Assembly: GCA_913046025.1 (NCBI GenBank)
Contig: CAJWRP010000063.1
Location: 1 to 8,567 of the forward strand
Length of the DNA stretch: 8,567 bases
Direction of reading: 5' to 3'
Origin: an uncultured Chloroflexota bacterium
GTDB lineage: Bacteria; Chloroflexota; Dehalococcoidia; SAR202; UBA11138
A program made the translations under genes and the position numbers. Numbering within the stretch: position 1 is the first letter of the stretch; each line of letters starts with the position of its first letter. Below, one piece after another: positions 7,262 to 8,567 of the stretch. The notes beneath the pieces were generated by a model that worked only from the letters and a program-made list of their open reading frames with translations, had not been told where the DNA came from and did not search any database.

Positions 7262-7510
7262 TCACGCTGTTGCTGCCAAGTCCGAGGTCACCATGTCTTC
7301 CAGAATCATCTGCATTGCCATAATGTGGCTACAGGTGTCATGGCCGGAGAAGTAATGGCAGGTACATCGCCATACCCCTGTCTCGTAGGAAATTTCGTGG
7401 TCGTCGTTGTCGCCTTTGAATGTAGCTGTGTACTTGGCGAATTTGACCCGCTCTGGTTGAAGTGCGTAGTCCTTAGCTTTTTCGATTTTCCTAGCGAGGC
7501 GTGAATCCAT
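7262..7510 (-). CDS. Small SWIM zinc-finger protein
   Basis: An 82-residue protein consisting almost only of a SWIM zinc-binding module. The ligands C49, C51, C60 and H62 follow the pattern CxCx8CxH, after a YETGVWRCTC strand and before a helix SHIMAMQMIL, as expected for the domain. The first 25 residues are basic (MDSRLARKIEKAK), and the next strand-rich segment leads to the finger. SWIM modules bind nucleic acid or protein and usually sit in larger proteins (SWI2/SNF2 ATPases, transposases, MEKK1). This one stands alone, so the partner and role are unknown. ATG at 7508-7510 is supported by a well-placed ribosome site. It converges on fabF and diverges from the secreted-protein gene. The fold is clear, the function is not. 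Confidence 0.82.
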   Translation of the reverse strand: MDSRLARKIEKAKDYALQPERVKFAKYTATFKGDNDDHEISYETGVWRCTCHYFSGHDTCSHIMAMQMILEDMVTSDLAATA

Positions 7511-7517
7511 AAGCTTT

Positions 7518-7522
7518 CTCCT
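7518..7522 (-). promoter_or_regulatory. Ribosome binding site of the SWIM gene
   Basis: On the minus strand, AGGAG lies 7 bases before the ATG at 7510. It supports this start and shows that the small gene is real rather than a chance frame. Confidence 0.65.
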
Positions 7523-7864
7523 ACCGAAATTTTTACTTCATGGCCTTGGTTTGTGTTCTCCATACTGGTTCTGATTGATGATTCCCAAGGAAAACTCTCG
7601 GGACAAGTTCATCCTGATTGTACGCCTTTGAGAATGTCGTCGTCAACGCGGCAAAGGGGGAAATAACCCATTTAAGACTCAATAAAATTGTCCGGGTTAT
7701 GCAATCCATTTGACCATGTTTAGCAGTCCACTTCAACGCCTGAGGTAAACATTTTGAATACTTCCTCCACACCTCTCGTATCGTACGGTTGAAAAACCAG
7801 GGATCAATTAACGAGACTCGTTGTGCGGCAAACCTGTACTGGAAGCGAGAACCTCACTTTTGAT
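7523..7864. other. Divergent control region between the SWIM gene and the secreted-protein gene
   Basis: About 340 bases without a convincing gene; a minus-strand open frame at 7533-7772 has no domain-like features and no ribosome site. The region should carry promoters firing in both directions. No -35/-10 pair is good enough to name. It holds a 7-bp inverted repeat, ATAACCC (7663-7669) and GGGTTAT (7694-7700), 24 bases apart, and the short perfect palindrome listed separately. Confidence 0.5.
7810..7822. promoter_or_regulatory. Candidate operator palindrome AACGAG-A-CTCGTT
   Basis: A perfect 6-bp inverted repeat around one central base lies 54 bases before the secreted-protein start, where a promoter or operator would be expected. 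It could bind a dimeric regulator or simply be a chance palindrome; no second copy is seen in the window. Confidence 0.3.
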
Positions 7865-7869
7865 GGAGG
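7865..7869 (+). promoter_or_regulatory. Ribosome binding site of the secreted-protein gene
   Basis: GGAGG lies 6 bases before ATG 7876 and 9 before ATG 7879, both in the same frame. Either start gives the same signal peptide apart from one Met. Confidence 0.7.
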
Positions 7870-7875
7870 ATGAAG

Positions 7876-8567
7876 ATGATGAAGAGAAATCCCTTTAAGA
7901 TTGCACCGCTGGTTACTATGGCGCTGGCGGCTGCCTTCCTATTATTTAGCCAGATACCCACGGCACAGGCCGCAAAGCCATCTAGGCCCGATAACAACGT
8001 TATCGCTCGAAGCAACGGCTACCCCAGCGGTCCCCATTTCAACCTGAACATACATGGCAAAAGTGACGACTTTACGTGTGATTCAACGCCGGGTGGGAAG
8101 TCTGTTTTCGTCAGAGAGTACGGACAGTCCACTCTACAGTATGTTTCTAACAAAAAATCCAGCGTTACTGATCTTATTGCCCTCGACCCCTGCGCAGAGC
8201 AGTTCGACGGCGATCCTGCAAAGGTTCAGATACCCAGCAAGAGCCAGGGCTACTATGTCTTCGCCAGGCTGCGCGCCAAGCCCCAGAACGGCAAAAATGG
8301 CGATGATGATGCGTCTTCGATAATTCTCACGCCTAACCCAATTCTGGAGCTGTGCAACGAGTCCACAGATTCCGTGGACTTCGGCGATGCCACCTCCTGT
8401 AGTGAAGACCTCCTCTCATTAGGTCTGGTCACTAACGACGGCGTTTACAAGACTACCGGCGAGTGCTTCGAACGCTGGAATAGCACGACTGGCGGCAAGG
8501 GCAAGGGTAAAGCCAAGGCCACTGATATACTGGCCTGTTCACCTGGACCGGCTACTCCTGTGACGAC
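7876..8567 (+). CDS. Secreted protein of unknown function, 3' end outside the window
   Basis: The frame is open from ATG 7876 to the window edge (230 full codons, no stop), with a strong ribosome site. A typical Sec signal peptide occupies residues 1-32: basic MMKRNPFK, a hydrophobic core LVTMALAAAFLLF, then a TAQA/AK cleavage site. The mature part begins with a striking GYPSGPHFNLNIHGK segment (48-62). It contains six cysteines so far (C68, C106, C160, C175, C197, C221), compatible with disulfides outside the membrane. A KSQGYYVFARLRAKP segment (122-136) has a beta-strand look, and a GGKGKGKAKA basic low-complexity linker lies at 206-215. No CxxCH haem motif, lipobox or catalytic motif is visible. 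I do not recognise a named family. It is divergent from the SWIM gene. Being exported is well supported; anything about function is open. Confidence 0.85.
   Translation, partial: MMKRNPFKIAPLVTMALAAAFLLFSQIPTAQAAKPSRPDNNVIARSNGYPSGPHFNLNIHGKSDDFTCDSTPGGKSVFVREYGQSTLQYVSNKKSSVTDLIALDPCAEQFDGDPAKVQIPSKSQGYYVFARLRAKPQNGKNGDDDASSIILTPNPILELCNESTDSVDFGDATSCSEDLLSLGLVTNDGVYKTTGECFERWNSTTGGKGKGKAKATDILACSPGPATPVT

Noticed and set aside
7533..7772. Minus-strand open frame of 79 codons in the divergent gap
   Set aside because: No ribosome site, no domain-like motif and an odd amino-acid mix; it lies where promoters are expected.
8054..8323. Plus-strand 89-codon open frame near the right edge
   Set aside because: It is an out-of-frame shadow of the secreted-protein gene, which has the signal peptide and ribosome site.
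1..8567. CRISPR array, tRNA/rRNA gene, insertion sequence or transposase
   Set aside because: No regularly spaced repeats, no cloverleaf-like or rRNA-like segments, and no transposase or terminal inverted repeats were seen by eye.

Overview
The window looks like an ordinary stretch of bacterial chromosome, close to half G+C by eye. It has short intergenic gaps, Shine-Dalgarno-like sites, GTG/TTG starts and Rho-independent terminators. The gene set (small Nudix hydrolase, RimJ/L-like acetyltransferase, folC, fabF, stand-alone SWIM zinc-finger protein, secreted protein) and the feel of the protein sequences suggest an uncultured Chloroflexota/Dehalococcoidia-like (SAR202-type) bacterium. This placement is an impression from protein style only, since there is no rRNA or other marker.

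Layout. 64-1914, + strand: a Nudix hydrolase, a GNAT acetyltransferase beginning about 4 bases after it, and then a SAM-dependent methyltransferase. The methyltransferase is interrupted by two in-frame TAG codons but is otherwise collinear over its whole length, so I call it a pseudogene. 1915-2249 is a non-coding gap. 2250-4229, + strand: a large OLD-family-like ATPase with intact ATPase motifs and an apparently degenerate Toprim-like C-terminal half, followed by a strong 12-bp terminator hairpin. 4468-7161, + strand: folC (folylpolyglutamate/dihydrofolate synthase) and fabF (3-oxoacyl-ACP synthase II), 3 bases apart and probably co-transcribed. The unit ends at an 11-bp hairpin that can serve as terminator for both converging strands. 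7262-7510, - strand: a small SWIM zinc-finger protein. 7511-7875 is a divergent control region with a short perfect palindrome. 7876 to the right edge, + strand: a secreted, cysteine-containing protein with a clear signal peptide, cut by the window end.

How the genes fit together. folC and fabF are housekeeping enzymes of folate and fatty-acid metabolism, with no obvious biochemical link beyond a shared transcript. The Nudix, GNAT and methyltransferase genes form a loose + strand cluster of small accessory enzymes. The ATPase sits alone as its own unit, between a decayed gene and a housekeeping operon, as expected of an accessory (possibly defence-related) gene, but no partner gene is visible. 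I see no CRISPR array, tRNA, rRNA, insertion sequence or transposase. The points most worth a second look are the doubly amber-interrupted methyltransferase, the altered Toprim residues of the ATPase and the unrecognised secreted protein at the right edge.
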